A DNA stretch of 64,000 bases from Veillonella parvula (GCF_036456085.1 NZ_CP138632.1:1345001-1409000), one strand, 5' to 3'. Shown: positions 8,049 through 18,139, counted from the stretch's first letter. The notes: generated by a model not told the origin, from the letters alone. Program-made: numbers and translations.

Positions 8049-10127
8049 TTATTGTTCTTGCTCAGCTTTCATAGCAAGAGCTTCTTCTTTATTGAACTTG
8101 TGTGTAACAACACGTCGAACAAGATAGAGACCAGCGAATATGAATGCAAGCAATCCTAACCATTGTGCTGTGCTTTCAAATTCAGGACCTACTAATTCAA
8201 GTGGAGCTTCCCCACCACCAGTTGTAACAGACAATACAATAATAACAGCTATGATTACACCAATCAAGCTTTCACCAACGATCAGACCAGAAGCAAAGAG
8301 AACACCGCGGCGATTGGATTGCTCTACATCGTAGTCAGCAAGCTCACCGGCACGCATTTTAGCACGAGCTACAAGATAACGACCTACGAAGTAGCTGATG
8401 AAAGAACCAATAATAAGCGGTACTTCTAAAGTAGGTGGTAAATAAATACCCATACCAACAGCCAACGGAGGCAATGTTAAGGTAGCAGTTGTGCTCTTGA
8501 GAATCAAGTTGACGATAATCGCCACAACGCCAACGCCAACGCCGATTAAGATATAATCCCAATCCATGCTAGAGTTGAAGATACCTTGCGCAATGGTAGT
8601 CATCAAAGTCGCTTGAGGCGCAGATAATGCAGCGTTTGGATCCATTTCAGCACGTGGTAACGCACCTGTGAAACCATATGCTTGGTAAAGCAAGTTAAGA
8701 ACTGGAGCAATTGCAATGGCACCGGCTACAGAACCAAGTAACAAGGCAATTTGTTGACGCCAAGGTGTAGCACCAACGAGTTGGCCAGTTTTCAAATCTT
8801 GTAAATTATCATTAGAAATAGATGCAATCGCAATAACTACGGATGTCATAAAGATAGCCATAGCGGTAGCGAACTGAACACCTTCCTGTGTAGCAAATAA
8901 ATTATTTTCCGCTGCGATAAAGTATACAACCAAGGAAGAAATAATAGTCGCTAAAATACCGATACCAGAAATTGGAGAAGCAGATGTACCGATAAGGCCT
9001 GCCATATAGCCACATGCTGCAGCTACGAAGAAGCCAATCAATAAAGCTACTACGATACCTACTACAACGAGTGTCCACATTAAACCTGCACTAATAGGTA
9101 CGACAGATACGAAATCCCAGAATGTAAATACTAATCCAATAAGAATAAGTATGAATACACCTAAAACGGATTTTGTACTCATATCTGTATCCATACGATG
9201 CAATTCACGTTCAGCGGAACTGCTATTCATAGATTTTACAGAAATCTTCATGCCTTCGATGATAGGTTTGATTAAGGTAATCAAAGTCCAAATCGCAGCA
9301 ATACCGATAGCACCAGCACCGATAAAACGAACTTTAGATTTCCAAACAGCCATTGCAAACTTGGCAGTAGCACCGCCATCTGGAGCAAACATATTAGTGA
9401 AGTAAGGTACGAAGCCAGCCCACGCGATAAGTACACCAACGAGGATAGCGATACCAGAGGCGATACCAATAAGATAACCAGCACCTAACAACGCTGTAGA
9501 GAAGCCCAAAGGAATTTGAGTAATCCCTTTGCTACCTACAGGAATCCAGAAGCTCATGCTATCGCCAAGCACTTTGAAACCATTTGCACAAAGGCTAATA
9601 AGGCCAGCTACAAAGCCACCGGACACGATATCGGTCATACCGGAGCTAGATTGAGGGCCTTGTTCACCATTGTGAGAGCCAACTTTCAAAATTTCTGCTG
9701 CTGCACGGCCTTCTGGATATGGTAGATCACTATTCACTACCATAGCACGACGCAATGGAATGGTGAATAATACACCTAGACAACCACCGCATGCGCAGAG
9801 CAAAAATGTTTGCCAGAACGGAAAGCCATTCCAATACCCAAGCATGAGTAAACCTGGCAAAATAAAGATAATGGCGGACAATGTACCAGCGGCAGAAGCC
9901 TGCGTTTGTACCATGTTGTTTTCAAGAACGTTAGAATCCTTGAAGAACCGTAAAATCGCCATTGAAATAATTGCTGCCGGAATGGATGACGAGAATGTCA
10001 AACCAACCTTCAAACCGAGATATACGTTAGATGCTGTAAAAATAACAGTAATCAATGCACCAAGTAGCATCCCACGCAACGTCAGTTCCGGCAGATGAAG
10101 GTCATGGCTCGTAAAGTCATGTTTCAT
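8049..10127 (-). CDS. OPT-family oligopeptide transporter
   Basis: 692 residues, almost entirely membrane segments (about 14-16). The N-terminal ELTLRGMLLGALITVIFT and the SNVYLGLKVGLTFSSSIPAA patch are typical of the OPT family, which takes up small peptides, glutathione or metal chelates by cation symport across the inner membrane. A GAGGAGG ribosome site lies before the ATG. Substrate cannot be told. It leads a two-gene unit with the DUF3298 protein. Confidence 0.88.
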   Translation of the reverse strand: MKHDFTSHDLHLPELTLRGMLLGALITVIFTASNVYLGLKVGLTFSSSIPAAIISMAILRFFKDSNVLENNMVQTQASAAGTLSAIIFILPGLLMLGYWNGFPFWQTFLLCACGGCLGVLFTIPLRRAMVVNSDLPYPEGRAAAEILKVGSHNGEQGPQSSSGMTDIVSGGFVAGLISLCANGFKVLGDSMSFWIPVGSKGITQIPLGFSTALLGAGYLIGIASGIAILVGVLIAWAGFVPYFTNMFAPDGGATAKFAMAVWKSKVRFIGAGAIGIAAIWTLITLIKPIIEGMKISVKSMNSSSAERELHRMDTDMSTKSVLGVFILILIGLVFTFWDFVSVVPISAGLMWTLVVVGIVVALLIGFFVAAACGYMAGLIGTSASPISGIGILATIISSLVVYFIAAENNLFATQEGVQFATAMAIFMTSVVIAIASISNDNLQDLKTGQLVGATPWRQQIALLLGSVAGAIAIAPVLNLLYQAYGFTGALPRAEMDPNAALSAPQATLMTTIAQGIFNSSMDWDYILIGVGVGVVAIIVNLILKSTTATLTLPPLAVGMGIYLPPTLEVPLIIGSFISYFVGRYLVARAKMRAGELADYDVEQSNRRGVLFASGLIVGESLIGVIIAVIIVLSVTTGGGEAPLELVGPEFESTAQWLGLLAFIFAGLYLVRRVVTHKFNKEEALAMKAEQEQ

Positions 10128-10625
10128 AAGTACTTACCTCCTCTGTGAAATCATAAACTTAAAACAATATACTAAGCTACTTTCATTTTATCGTGTTAAA
10201 GCGATGATTTCAATATATATGCGATATTTATAATGTATACATATAAAAGATTATAAATTTAGCTTTCTCCAACAGATATCTTAAAAGGTCTATTCTGTAC
10301 CCTAAACACTTTATTAGGCGTGGTAGCCCTCCAAAAGCCTCCAAAGCCACCTACCCCGCTTCGTGGGGCCGCTAAGTCATTTTTTGGCTATCGTCTTCTC
10401 CCTCTCAAATCAGCATTATATAAAACATATATACAAATTAAATATAAATCATCACATATATATTGTAAGGAAGAGATAGGTGTATATGCGCATTATGCAT
10501 ATACACCTATCAATTATATGAAAATAGAAATCATTCTCTTTTATTCTGTACAAGTATACAGGATTTTATATAATTAAAGTACCGACAATAGAGTCGGCAT
10601 GTCTTTTAAGGAGGTTGTAAACATT
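10128..10625. promoter_or_regulatory. Divergent intergenic region with a perfect 15-bp palindromic stem
   Basis: About 500 bp between divergent OPT and fumarase genes. It holds a perfect inverted repeat GATAGGTGTATATGC (10475-10489) / GCATATACACCTATC (10497-10511) with a 7-nt loop, a small CCCCGC hairpin near 10350, and a short CCGAC/GTCGG hairpin just before the fumC ribosome site. No gene is supported here. Confidence 0.5.
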
Positions 10626-11981
10626 ATGGAAACAAGAATTGAATACGATTCAATGGGACCAGTCGAAGTCGACGCTAGACGAATTTACGGACCTCAAACG
10701 CAACGCTCGTTCAATAACTTCAAGATCGGTGACCACCGCATCCCTATTGAACAAATCAAAGCGCTTGCGCTTGTCAAAAAAGCATGTGCTTTAACCAATG
10801 CAAAGTGTGGCGCAGTAACTGAGGAAAAAGCGAAACTCATCGCTCAAGTAGTAGATGAAATCGTGGACGGCAAATGGGATGAAGAATTCCCGTTAACCGT
10901 ATTCCAAACAGGCTCTGGCACACAAACTAACATGAATGTGAACGAAGTCATCGCTCACCGAGCTAAACAGTTAGATGAATCCAATCCGCTTCATCCTAAC
11001 GACGATGTAAACCGCGGCCAAAGTACAAATGATACATTCCCTACGGCAATGCATATCTGTGCGTACTTTGAAATTACAAAACGCGTAATTCCTGCATTGG
11101 ACGGTCTTATCGAATCCTTTGAAAAATTGCAAAAAAAAGGGAAAGGCTTGCAAAAAGTTGGTCGTACCCACCTACAAGATGCTACTTTTATCATGGTAGA
11201 TCAAGAAATTAGCGCCTTTGTGGACGGCCTAAAAACTGCCAAAACTATGCTCCTTCAAAATGCTGACCACCTACTCGACGTAGCACTCGGTGGTACTGCG
11301 GTCGGTACAGGTGTGAACACACCTAAGGGCTATCTAGACGTTATGGAAACTGTATTGCCAGAGGTAACAGGCGCTCCATTCCGTGTTAAGAATAACAAGT
11401 TCCAAGGACTTGCTCTCAAAGATGCGTTCATGATGGCTCACGGGGCACTCAATACGTTAGCTACTACACTATTCAAAATCGCTAATGATGTTCGTTTCTT
11501 AGGCTCTGGCCCTCGCTGTGGCTATGGCGAATGGCATCTACCTGAAAACGAACCGGGCTCCTCCATCATGCCAGGTAAAGTCAATCCTACACAATGTGAA
11601 GCCTTGACCATGGTATGCGCCCAAGTATTCGGCCACAATACGACTATGACACTCTGTGCAGGTAGCGGTGCATTCCAATTGAACGTATACATGCCGATCA
11701 TGATCTATGATTTTGTTGAAAGCTGTCGCCTCCTTGCAGATGCTATGAATTCGTTCACAACACACTGTATCGACGGTGTAGAATTCGTACCTGAAAAACT
11801 CAACTTCTTTGTAGAACAATCCCTCATGATTGCTACATCCTTAACACCATACATCGGCTACGATAAGAGTGCTAAGGTTGTAAAAGAAGCGTACAAACGT
11901 GGTTGCTCTATCAAAGAAATCATCTTAGAAGAAAAACTCATGACCGAAGACGAATTTGCCGAAGCAGTTCGCATGAAATAA
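10626..11981 (+). CDS. fumC: Class II fumarate hydratase
   Basis: 451 residues. Reversible hydration of fumarate to malate in the cytoplasm, part of the succinate/propionate pathway from lactate and malate. Signature GSSIMPGKVNPTQCEA is present (about residue 308), as are the GSGTQTNMNVNEV and the VNRGQSTNDTFPTAMH substrate-binding patches. I chose ATG 10626, preceded by AAGGAGG at 10609-10615; an upstream ATG at 10599 would place the ribosome site inside the gene. Aspartase is the alternative within the superfamily, but the NEVIAHRA and STNDTFP context favours fumarase. Confidence 0.9.
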   Translation: METRIEYDSMGPVEVDARRIYGPQTQRSFNNFKIGDHRIPIEQIKALALVKKACALTNAKCGAVTEEKAKLIAQVVDEIVDGKWDEEFPLTVFQTGSGTQTNMNVNEVIAHRAKQLDESNPLHPNDDVNRGQSTNDTFPTAMHICAYFEITKRVIPALDGLIESFEKLQKKGKGLQKVGRTHLQDATFIMVDQEISAFVDGLKTAKTMLLQNADHLLDVALGGTAVGTGVNTPKGYLDVMETVLPEVTGAPFRVKNNKFQGLALKDAFMMAHGALNTLATTLFKIANDVRFLGSGPRCGYGEWHLPENEPGSSIMPGKVNPTQCEALTMVCAQVFGHNTTMTLCAGSGAFQLNVYMPIMIYDFVESCRLLADAMNSFTTHCIDGVEFVPEKLNFFVEQSLMIATSLTPYIGYDKSAKVVKEAYKRGCSIKEIILEEKLMTEDEFAEAVRMK

Positions 11982-12043
11982 AATCTCTCTCACCTCTATG
12001 ACATATCTGTAACATCCTCTCATACCTCAAATGAACGGAAAAT

Positions 12044-12112
12044 AAAAGGACGCTATAGTCTTGAATTCTTCAGTACTACTTATTACTGAAGATTAGACTA
12101 TAGCGTTCTTTT
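12044..12112. terminator. Bidirectional terminator between fumC and a convergent gene
   Basis: AAAAGGACGCTATAGTCT pairs with AGACTATAGCGTTCTTTT (two mismatches), with an inner stem CTTCAGTA/TACTGAAG. The A and T tracts suit termination from both sides. Confidence 0.85.
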
Positions 12113-12133
12113 GAGTTTTATAAGACTAAAAAA

Positions 12134-12697
12134 TTAGATTGGAATTTTTTGACCTAATAAAGTTTCTAACCCTTTGAAAACTTTAATAATATTAACATAT
12201 CCTTCTTGAATAGCATTTGCGTTATATGGAGGTCTGTAATCATTTGCTTTTGTATTTATTACCATATTTCTAAAAATTTCTTGGTCTTGTATAGAGAAAT
12301 CATTAAATGATGTATAAATAACTAATGTACTACCATAGGCTTTTCTCATATCATCTATTGTATCATCAGCATAACTTAACTTTTCACCGTATCCTTTTTG
12401 ATTATAAAAACTATCATTGGGTAGTTTCTCTATATAACCTATAAACGGAATATTCAATATTTTTGTGAACCCTCCAGCCCCATAAACATATATAAAAGGA
12501 AAGTGTGTTTCATAAGAAAAGACATACCCTTCTACTCCTACTCTTTTCCAATTATCCCGTAATGCCATATTAAATTGATACGGCCATTCATATCGCCCTA
12601 AAGCCCAATTCATTGTACCGTCTAAATCAAAATTATAGAACCAACAAAAAGGAAATAAAATTAGAATAGTAATAAGAATCTTTTTTAATGTCCGCAT
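12134..12697 (-). CDS. Hypothetical single-pass membrane protein
   Basis: 187 residues from the ATG at 12697 (MRTLKKILITILILFPFCW), which has a GGGG-type ribosome site 13 nt upstream; a TTG at 12709 is too close to it. One N-terminal transmembrane or signal segment, then a soluble domain rich in aromatic residues (DLDGTMNWALGRYEWPYQF, YVYGAGGFTK). No family recognised. It lies in the same direction as the small membrane gene upstream and the metallophosphatase beyond it. Confidence 0.6.
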   Translation of the reverse strand: MRTLKKILITILILFPFCWFYNFDLDGTMNWALGRYEWPYQFNMALRDNWKRVGVEGYVFSYETHFPFIYVYGAGGFTKILNIPFIGYIEKLPNDSFYNQKGYGEKLSYADDTIDDMRKAYGSTLVIYTSFNDFSIQDQEIFRNMVINTKANDYRPPYNANAIQEGYVNIIKVFKGLETLLGQKIPI

Positions 12698-12745
12698 TTC
12701 TAAATACAATACCCCTTTTATTTGGTAACCCTTAATCCTCTATGA

Positions 12746-13042
12746 TCACATAAGCTGTATAGTCATTAGCACGGCCAATGCTATAATGAAAATAGCCTGT
12801 TTCGTATTTAACAGTTCATAGGTCTCGTTAAATGTATCATTCTTAAATGCCTGTATTAGTAATTCCTCTTGTTTACTGAGTTCCAAGTATAGATCTAAAT
12901 GGCATCCAATTGCCACTAGTATTGCTATTTTGAGATATCTCTTATATATATCCGCTGTCATATCGTAGATTAGAGAGATATCAAATAGCATAAGCACAAT
13001 AATACATATAAGGATTTTATAAATAAAGGATTTACTATACAT
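12746..13042 (-). CDS. Small hypothetical membrane protein
   Basis: 98 residues with three hydrophobic segments (about 8-25, 36-52, 80-97) separated by a charged helix (ELSKQEELLIQAFKND). ATG at 13042. Nothing recognised. Located 33 bp after the metallophosphatase, so probably co-transcribed. Confidence 0.55.
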   Translation of the reverse strand: MYSKSFIYKILICIIVLMLFDISLIYDMTADIYKRYLKIAILVAIGCHLDLYLELSKQEELLIQAFKNDTFNETYELLNTKQAIFIIALAVLMTIQLM

Positions 13043-13075
13043 TAATGTATACCTATAGTGAGTTTGTCTTTCAAA

Positions 13076-14257
13076 CTAAGCTACTCCATCAAAGAATGTA
13101 ATAACCGTAATTTCTCGTGGACAGTTGATACGAATTGGGAACCAGTGTCCTGTGCCGTTATTAACGTAGCATACGCTTTGTTCTTCTACATAGCGACCTT
13201 TTGTATATGGTGTGCCCGTTGGTACTAATGGCACGCCCATGAATACGATTTGACCTCCATGGGTATGTCCAGATAGAGTCAACGGAATCTTTCGTTCAAT
13301 AGATTCTTCAAAGAATTCAGGGTGATGAGCTAATAGGATAACAAAGGCATAGTCTGGAATTCCAGACAAAGCTTTGTTAATCATGGCTTCCCTGTTATCC
13401 TTTTTACGATCGTTATCGTACGCAACGCCCGCAATATATACAGGTTGTTTGCCACCCATGATTTGAATATTACTATTCACGAGAATATTCATAGGTGTAT
13501 TTCGTTTAAGTGCGTCAAGTACCTTATTTACATCGTGATGATACTCGTGATTTCCCAAGATAAAGTCAACCCCATCTGGGATTTGTTTTGCAAAGGTTGT
13601 CAGTCTTTCACAGACTTGCGGTAACCATGCAAGCTTATCAATGAGATCGCCAGTGATAACAACGCGATTAGGTTTTTGTAAAAGCGCTAGTTTCAGGATT
13701 TCATCAAAGTCATCTAAGTCGATACTCGGTCCTATATGAATATCACTAAGTTGAACAATTTTATAGTTTTTCAAACCAGGTGGTAGGTTCGTGTAGCCAA
13801 AGCTTTCATGAGTTACCACTACCTCTTGTTGACCCGCAAAGGCAGCATAGCTAGAGCCACCAATAGTAGCCAACGGCACTATAGTTGCAGCAGTTCTAAA
13901 GAAGGCGCGACGGCCTGTTCTATTTTCCTCTGGTGTTTTGCTCCAAATCTTATTGATTGTCCAATATAATAGACTAAGTATGATAAATACAGGAATCGCT
14001 AGGAATACACCAAAGAGGAATCCGTAGCTTTCAGTACGGAACATATTCATCAAAGGATAGTACATCGTACCATATAAATCCACTTGATTGAGTATATAGT
14101 ATCGGATAGCCACGAACCACGCACCGATAATGATGATATAGCCCACCCAGGCTGGCCATTTCTTTTTAGGCTTCCACAAGTTGAGGAATAGAGCCCAAAA
14201 TCCTACCAGACCTATTGCGAGGATGGCAGAAAAAATGATATTAAATAGAATTCTCAT
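13076..14257 (-). CDS. Membrane-anchored metallophosphoesterase (YaeI/YkuE type)
   Basis: 393 residues. N-terminal membrane part with about four segments to residue 145, then a calcineurin-like phosphoesterase domain. Metal-binding motifs are in order: LSDIHIG (D and H), VVITGDLIDK, LGNHEYHHD, LAHHPEFF and SGHTHGGQIVF. This is the standard five-block set, so the enzyme should be active. The relatives YkuE and YaeI act on lipid or nucleotide phosphates near the membrane. Starts 16 bp after mutY in the same direction. Confidence 0.85.
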   Translation of the reverse strand: MRILFNIIFSAILAIGLVGFWALFLNLWKPKKKWPAWVGYIIIIGAWFVAIRYYILNQVDLYGTMYYPLMNMFRTESYGFLFGVFLAIPVFIILSLLYWTINKIWSKTPEENRTGRRAFFRTAATIVPLATIGGSSYAAFAGQQEVVVTHESFGYTNLPPGLKNYKIVQLSDIHIGPSIDLDDFDEILKLALLQKPNRVVITGDLIDKLAWLPQVCERLTTFAKQIPDGVDFILGNHEYHHDVNKVLDALKRNTPMNILVNSNIQIMGGKQPVYIAGVAYDNDRKKDNREAMINKALSGIPDYAFVILLAHHPEFFEESIERKIPLTLSGHTHGGQIVFMGVPLVPTGTPYTKGRYVEEQSVCYVNNGTGHWFPIRINCPREITVITFFDGVA

Positions 14258-14273
14258 TCATTGCTCCTACAAA

Positions 14274-15371
14274 TTACTTTGCGATTTCCGTCAGTTTACC
14301 ATGAGGTCCCGCCCAAGCATAGTCGGAGAACTCATCGCGCTTGATGAGCATCCAGTCCTTTGGTAATTGCTGTTGGATATCTGCAATCGATATATTATTA
14401 GCGTCCCCTGTGTACGTTAAATCACCGCGGAATGCTTTCATAAACCATTTTCGGTGAGAGAAAACATGTGTTATTTCTTTCACAAGTACTGGTTGTAAGG
14501 ATAGATCAAATCCAAGGGCCTGAACTAATTCCTCAAGGCCTCGTGCTCCATCCTCAAAGGCAGATACCATTTCCACAGATGGGAATTCCCACATGGATCG
14601 TAAAAGTCCACGGTTCGGCCGTTTATGCAATAAATAATAGCCTTTATACTGCAAGATCCCCACAAATAAAGGCACCTCTACTACCTTTGTTTTCTTGATG
14701 CGCACAGGTAGTTTATCTGTATCCTTATTTTGGTATGCTTCGCACATATTTACAATAGGACATTCGCCACAGCGGGGTGTCTTTGGAATACATACGGCAG
14801 ACCCAAAGTCCATCAAGGCTTGGTTAAAGTCGCCAGGTCGATCGTGAGGTAAAGTCTCCTCTACGATAGCCGTAATAGCCTTTTTACCTTTAGTGCTCAA
14901 AATATCATCAAAGATGCGATACAACCGAGCATAGATGCGCAGTACATTGCCATCTACAGCCACCTCTGGTTCGTTGTACGCCATGGATAGCACAGCCCCT
15001 GCCGTATAAGAACCTACACCCTTCAAGGATTCCATGGTCTTACGGTCATGAGGCACGATACCGCCGTAATTTTCAACGACGTCCTTTACGCCAAGACGCA
15101 AGTTACGAGCACGACTATAATAACCAAGCCCTTGCCATGCGTGAACCACCTCATCTTCGGAGGCCTTTGCCAAATCCTCCAAGGTTGGAAATAGACGCAT
15201 CCAGTTATCATAATAGGGTTTCATTGCCTCAATGCGGGTCTGCTGACTCATCACCTCGGATACCCAAATCTTATAAGGGTCCCCACAACCGCGCCACGGC
15301 AACTCCCGTTTATGTACATCATACCACGCCAATAGCTGTGGCACCCACTTTGGGTTCTTTTTATCAGTCAT
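14274..15371 (-). CDS. mutY: A/G-specific adenine glycosylase MutY
   Basis: 365 residues. Removes adenine opposite 8-oxoguanine. Visible: the catalytic-Glu helix region EVMSQQTRIEAM, the HhH motif LKGVGSYTAGAVLSMAY followed by the catalytic Asp (VAVDGNVLRIYAR), and the iron-sulfur loop CIPKTPRCGECPIVNMC. The C-terminal third is the Nudix-like 8-oxoG recognition domain. ATG 15371 with GAGGT site. A Nudix hydrolase is its upstream neighbour, so two parts of an oxidised-guanine defence lie together. Confidence 0.93.
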   Translation of the reverse strand: MTDKKNPKWVPQLLAWYDVHKRELPWRGCGDPYKIWVSEVMSQQTRIEAMKPYYDNWMRLFPTLEDLAKASEDEVVHAWQGLGYYSRARNLRLGVKDVVENYGGIVPHDRKTMESLKGVGSYTAGAVLSMAYNEPEVAVDGNVLRIYARLYRIFDDILSTKGKKAITAIVEETLPHDRPGDFNQALMDFGSAVCIPKTPRCGECPIVNMCEAYQNKDTDKLPVRIKKTKVVEVPLFVGILQYKGYYLLHKRPNRGLLRSMWEFPSVEMVSAFEDGARGLEELVQALGFDLSLQPVLVKEITHVFSHRKWFMKAFRGDLTYTGDANNISIADIQQQLPKDWMLIKRDEFSDYAWAGPHGKLTEIAK

Positions 15372-15497
15372 ATTACCTCAATATATTATAAATTTAGGAG
15401 TCTAGTACCACTTTCACGGCTACATACTCCCTATTTTATACTCCAATACCCACCAGATAACGATTTTAACGTTAAATTGTAACAAATCGTACATTCA

Positions 15498-16019
15498 TCA
15501 TCCATTAATATACAGATCGATGCGCGCCAAGTGTTCGCTTTCAAGAACAGTATCAACAGTGGTCAAATCCATCTTATCCACCATATTATTATCTCGTCCA
15601 AACACGATAGGTCCTTTTAATTTCTTACCTTCTAACAACATCGGCAACCATCTGCGGTCACCATCCCACATATGTTCATAAGGAATTTGATTTGGTTCTA
15701 GCCAATGAGGCTCCATTTCGTCTGTTTCCTCTACATCGCCTGTGAAAGCACGCAAGAAATACACATAACTCACGTGCGTTAAGCTTTCATCAAAAGGAAA
15801 TTGAAAATCAAAAGCCGCTACACATTCTAAGTCTTCGACACGTCCTTGAAGGCCAGATTCCTCATAGAGTTCGCGAATGGCACACTCTCGGAAGCTTTCA
15901 CCATCATCAAGTTTACCACCGAAACCATTATATTTATTAGCCCCAAAACCACGCTTCTTACGCCCTAACAATATACGATTTTGTTCATCAATGGGAAATA
16001 CGAGCGTCGTTGGTTTCAT
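15498..16019 (-). CDS. Nudix hydrolase, MTH1/MutT-like
   Basis: 173 residues. The Nudix box is complete: GKLDDGESFRECAIRELYEESG (G-x5-E-x7-RE-x2-EE-x-G). The following residues (FDFQFPFDESLTHVSYVYFL, HWLEPNQIPYEHMW) look like the 8-oxo-dGTP diphosphatase subgroup with human MTH1. Next to mutY, this supports a role in cleaning oxidised nucleotides, but substrate is inferred. GGAGG site before ATG 16019. Confidence 0.85.
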   Translation of the reverse strand: MKPTTLVFPIDEQNRILLGRKKRGFGANKYNGFGGKLDDGESFRECAIRELYEESGLQGRVEDLECVAAFDFQFPFDESLTHVSYVYFLRAFTGDVEETDEMEPHWLEPNQIPYEHMWDGDRRWLPMLLEGKKLKGPIVFGRDNNMVDKMDLTTVDTVLESEHLARIDLYING

Positions 16020-16133
16020 AGGGCCTCCTTAGTCACAAAAATAACACACTATTATTATACCATTATTTCATGTACGAATGCGCTAGTTGTGGTATGATTA
16101 AGAGTATAGAATTTCTTACAAGGAAGGAGGCAC

Positions 16134-16910
16134 ATGATGAACAAACCACTTAGATTTAATATCGAATTAGGACGGACAAAGCCCGTCAATATTCGCAATG
16201 AACAAGTGCGTTGTCCCTTCTGTGATCGTTCCAAATTAACGGATATTCTCGATACATCAGATCATATTATATGGCTCATGAACAAGTATCCTGTATTAGA
16301 AAAAACTTGGCCTACCGTCATTATCGAAACGGAAACTGACGAAGGCGAATTTTCTACCTTACCTACAGACGAAGCCGCCCATATTCTCCAATTTGGTCTC
16401 GATAAATGGCGCGAAACTCGTCAGCGTAAAGAGTTCAAATCCGTACTCTTCTTCAAGAATCATGGCTATATGTCCGGTGGCTCTATTCGTCATCCTCACA
16501 GCCAAATCATAGGCCTTGAGAATTACGATTACCACAAAGATATTACGGCCCAAAATATGGAGGGTTGGCTCTTGCACGAGGATCAAGATGTACGCATCAC
16601 CTTGTCTACCCATCCGATTATCGGGTTCTTTGAGTACAATATTCGCTTTAAACCAGATACACCGGTTCGTGCTGTAGCCCTTCGACTACAGCAAATTTTG
16701 CGCTATGTATTGCATAGTGTAGCAAACTTTAGCCAGTCCTATAATTACTTTGTATATAATCTTGAGGACGGCTATGATTACATCAAAGTAGTGGCGCGCT
16801 ATGTAACGACGCCCCTCTATGTAGGATACAAAATACCACAAACTTGCGATGAGGGACGAGCCGCCAAAATCAAGCACGATATTACACCTTATTTTCAAGC
16901 TACTAAATAG
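16134..16910 (+). CDS. DUF4931 protein, GalT/HIT-like
   Basis: 258 residues. A zinc-like CPFCDRS knuckle at residues 23-29 and a HIT/GalT-type active-site patch SIRHPHSQIIGL near residue 120 resemble galactose-1-phosphate uridylyltransferase relatives; the family in Firmicutes is DUF4931. It probably transfers or hydrolyses a nucleotidyl group, but substrate is unknown. A GGAAGGAGG site precedes two adjacent ATGs (16134 and 16137). Precedes a metallophosphoesterase in the same direction. Confidence 0.7.
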   Translation: MMNKPLRFNIELGRTKPVNIRNEQVRCPFCDRSKLTDILDTSDHIIWLMNKYPVLEKTWPTVIIETETDEGEFSTLPTDEAAHILQFGLDKWRETRQRKEFKSVLFFKNHGYMSGGSIRHPHSQIIGLENYDYHKDITAQNMEGWLLHEDQDVRITLSTHPIIGFFEYNIRFKPDTPVRAVALRLQQILRYVLHSVANFSQSYNYFVYNLEDGYDYIKVVARYVTTPLYVGYKIPQTCDEGRAAKIKHDITPYFQATK

Positions 16911-16987
16911 CACTAACTATATACTGTACATAATTTGATAGATAATTTGATATATGGTTTTAACCATACATATTTGAAAGGATTTTT

Positions 16988-17833
16988 ATGAAAGTATTTG
17001 CCATCGGCGACCTCCATCTATCTGGCAATCCCCCCACAAAGCCGATGGATATTTTTGGTCCTCACTGGAATGATCACTGGGCCCGCATCAAAGAGCATTG
17101 GAATGCCAATGTAAGCGATGAAGACATCGTCTTTCTCGTAGGAGACATGAGCTGGGCCCTCCGCCTCGAGGAAGCGGCCTGCGATTTACAAGAAATTGCA
17201 TCTTTACCTGGTAAAAAATATATGATTCGCGGCAACCATGATTATTGGTGGGCATCGGCAAACAAGATGCATAATCTCATGGGCGACGCTATTACCTTTA
17301 TACAAGGTCACGGCACCGCAGAACTCATCCAAACCGAAGAAGGTCCGCGTCTTATTGCATTCGGAGGAACGCGTGCCTACCTCTGTCCTGGAGACTCCCA
17401 CTTCTCCCCAGAAACGGACCAATCCATTTACGATAGAGAAGTGATGCGTACTGAAGCGGCACTTCAAGAAATAGATAAGGCTATACATAATATGCTTGAA
17501 GAACTTAAGGAGGAAACAAAGGTCACAGATGTGACCTGTTCTAAAAAGGCCTATTCATCAACATCTGATTCAATTACAACATCTAATTTAATTATAGATA
17601 TAGAGAATATTCCAGTAACCAAATTATTGTTGCTACACTACCCTCCATTCAACGAGTCCAACGCCCCTTCGGGATTTACGGACCTCATGAAGCAATATAA
17701 GGTAGATATCTGCATTTTTGGCCACTTACACGATCAAATTTCCTTTAACCGGATTCCAAAGGAATTTGGTACGACAAAACTAGAGTTAGTATCTGCAGAC
17801 TATCTAGACTTCATGCTAAAGCAAATTATTTAA
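16988..17833 (+). CDS. Metallophosphoesterase (COG1768-like)
   Basis: 281 residues, cytoplasmic. Metal motifs in order: AIGDLHLSG, FLVGDMSWAL, IRGNHDYWW, LLLHYPPF, IFGHLHD. The YWWAS stretch after the NHD block and the PPFNE patch are typical of this predicted phosphohydrolase group. A region near residues 175-205 (Ser/Thr-rich) looks like an insert loop. Starts 77 bp after the DUF4931 gene. Substrate unknown. Confidence 0.85.
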   Translation: MKVFAIGDLHLSGNPPTKPMDIFGPHWNDHWARIKEHWNANVSDEDIVFLVGDMSWALRLEEAACDLQEIASLPGKKYMIRGNHDYWWASANKMHNLMGDAITFIQGHGTAELIQTEEGPRLIAFGGTRAYLCPGDSHFSPETDQSIYDREVMRTEAALQEIDKAIHNMLEELKEETKVTDVTCSKKAYSSTSDSITTSNLIIDIENIPVTKLLLLHYPPFNESNAPSGFTDLMKQYKVDICIFGHLHDQISFNRIPKEFGTTKLELVSADYLDFMLKQII

Positions 17834-17842
17834 GGAGAGACC

Positions 17843-18073
17843 ATGAGTCGCATTCACAAAGAACATTTACAAGCCGGCTATATCTTTGGTGACGCCGTCA
17901 ACCAAGAATATATATACTTGCCTTCTGGTGAGGTAGGCACGGATCATCCGTTAGCTGTCCTAGAAACACCAACGAAGCGCGAAGATATTACATTGGACGA
18001 AGCCGTCCATATGATTGATACCCTAACGCTAAAACGTTGTAGCCACCCTACACTAGGTAAAAAATCATTTTAA
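17843..18073 (+). CDS. Small hypothetical protein
   Basis: 76 residues, starting 9 bp after the phosphoesterase stop with a GGAGAG site, so the last gene of that operon. Sequence is soluble and ends TLGKKSF. No family recognised. Confidence 0.65.
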   Translation: MSRIHKEHLQAGYIFGDAVNQEYIYLPSGEVGTDHPLAVLETPTKREDITLDEAVHMIDTLTLKRCSHPTLGKKSF

Positions 18074-18103
18074 TAACGCAATTAATAATGCAATTAATTG
18101 AAC

Positions 18104-18139
18104 AAAGGAGGCTGTTTATCACAGCCTCCTTTGTTTTTT
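18104..18139 (+). terminator. Strong Rho-independent terminator
   Basis: AAAGGAGGCTGT / ACAGCCTCCTTT perfect 12-bp stem, 5-nt loop, then GTTTTTT. Confidence 0.93.

Noticed and set aside
10320-10577. An 85-codon plus-strand frame between the OPT gene and fumC
   Set aside because: Pro/Lys-rich start, no ribosome site, and it runs through the palindromic stem; it looks like non-coding DNA.
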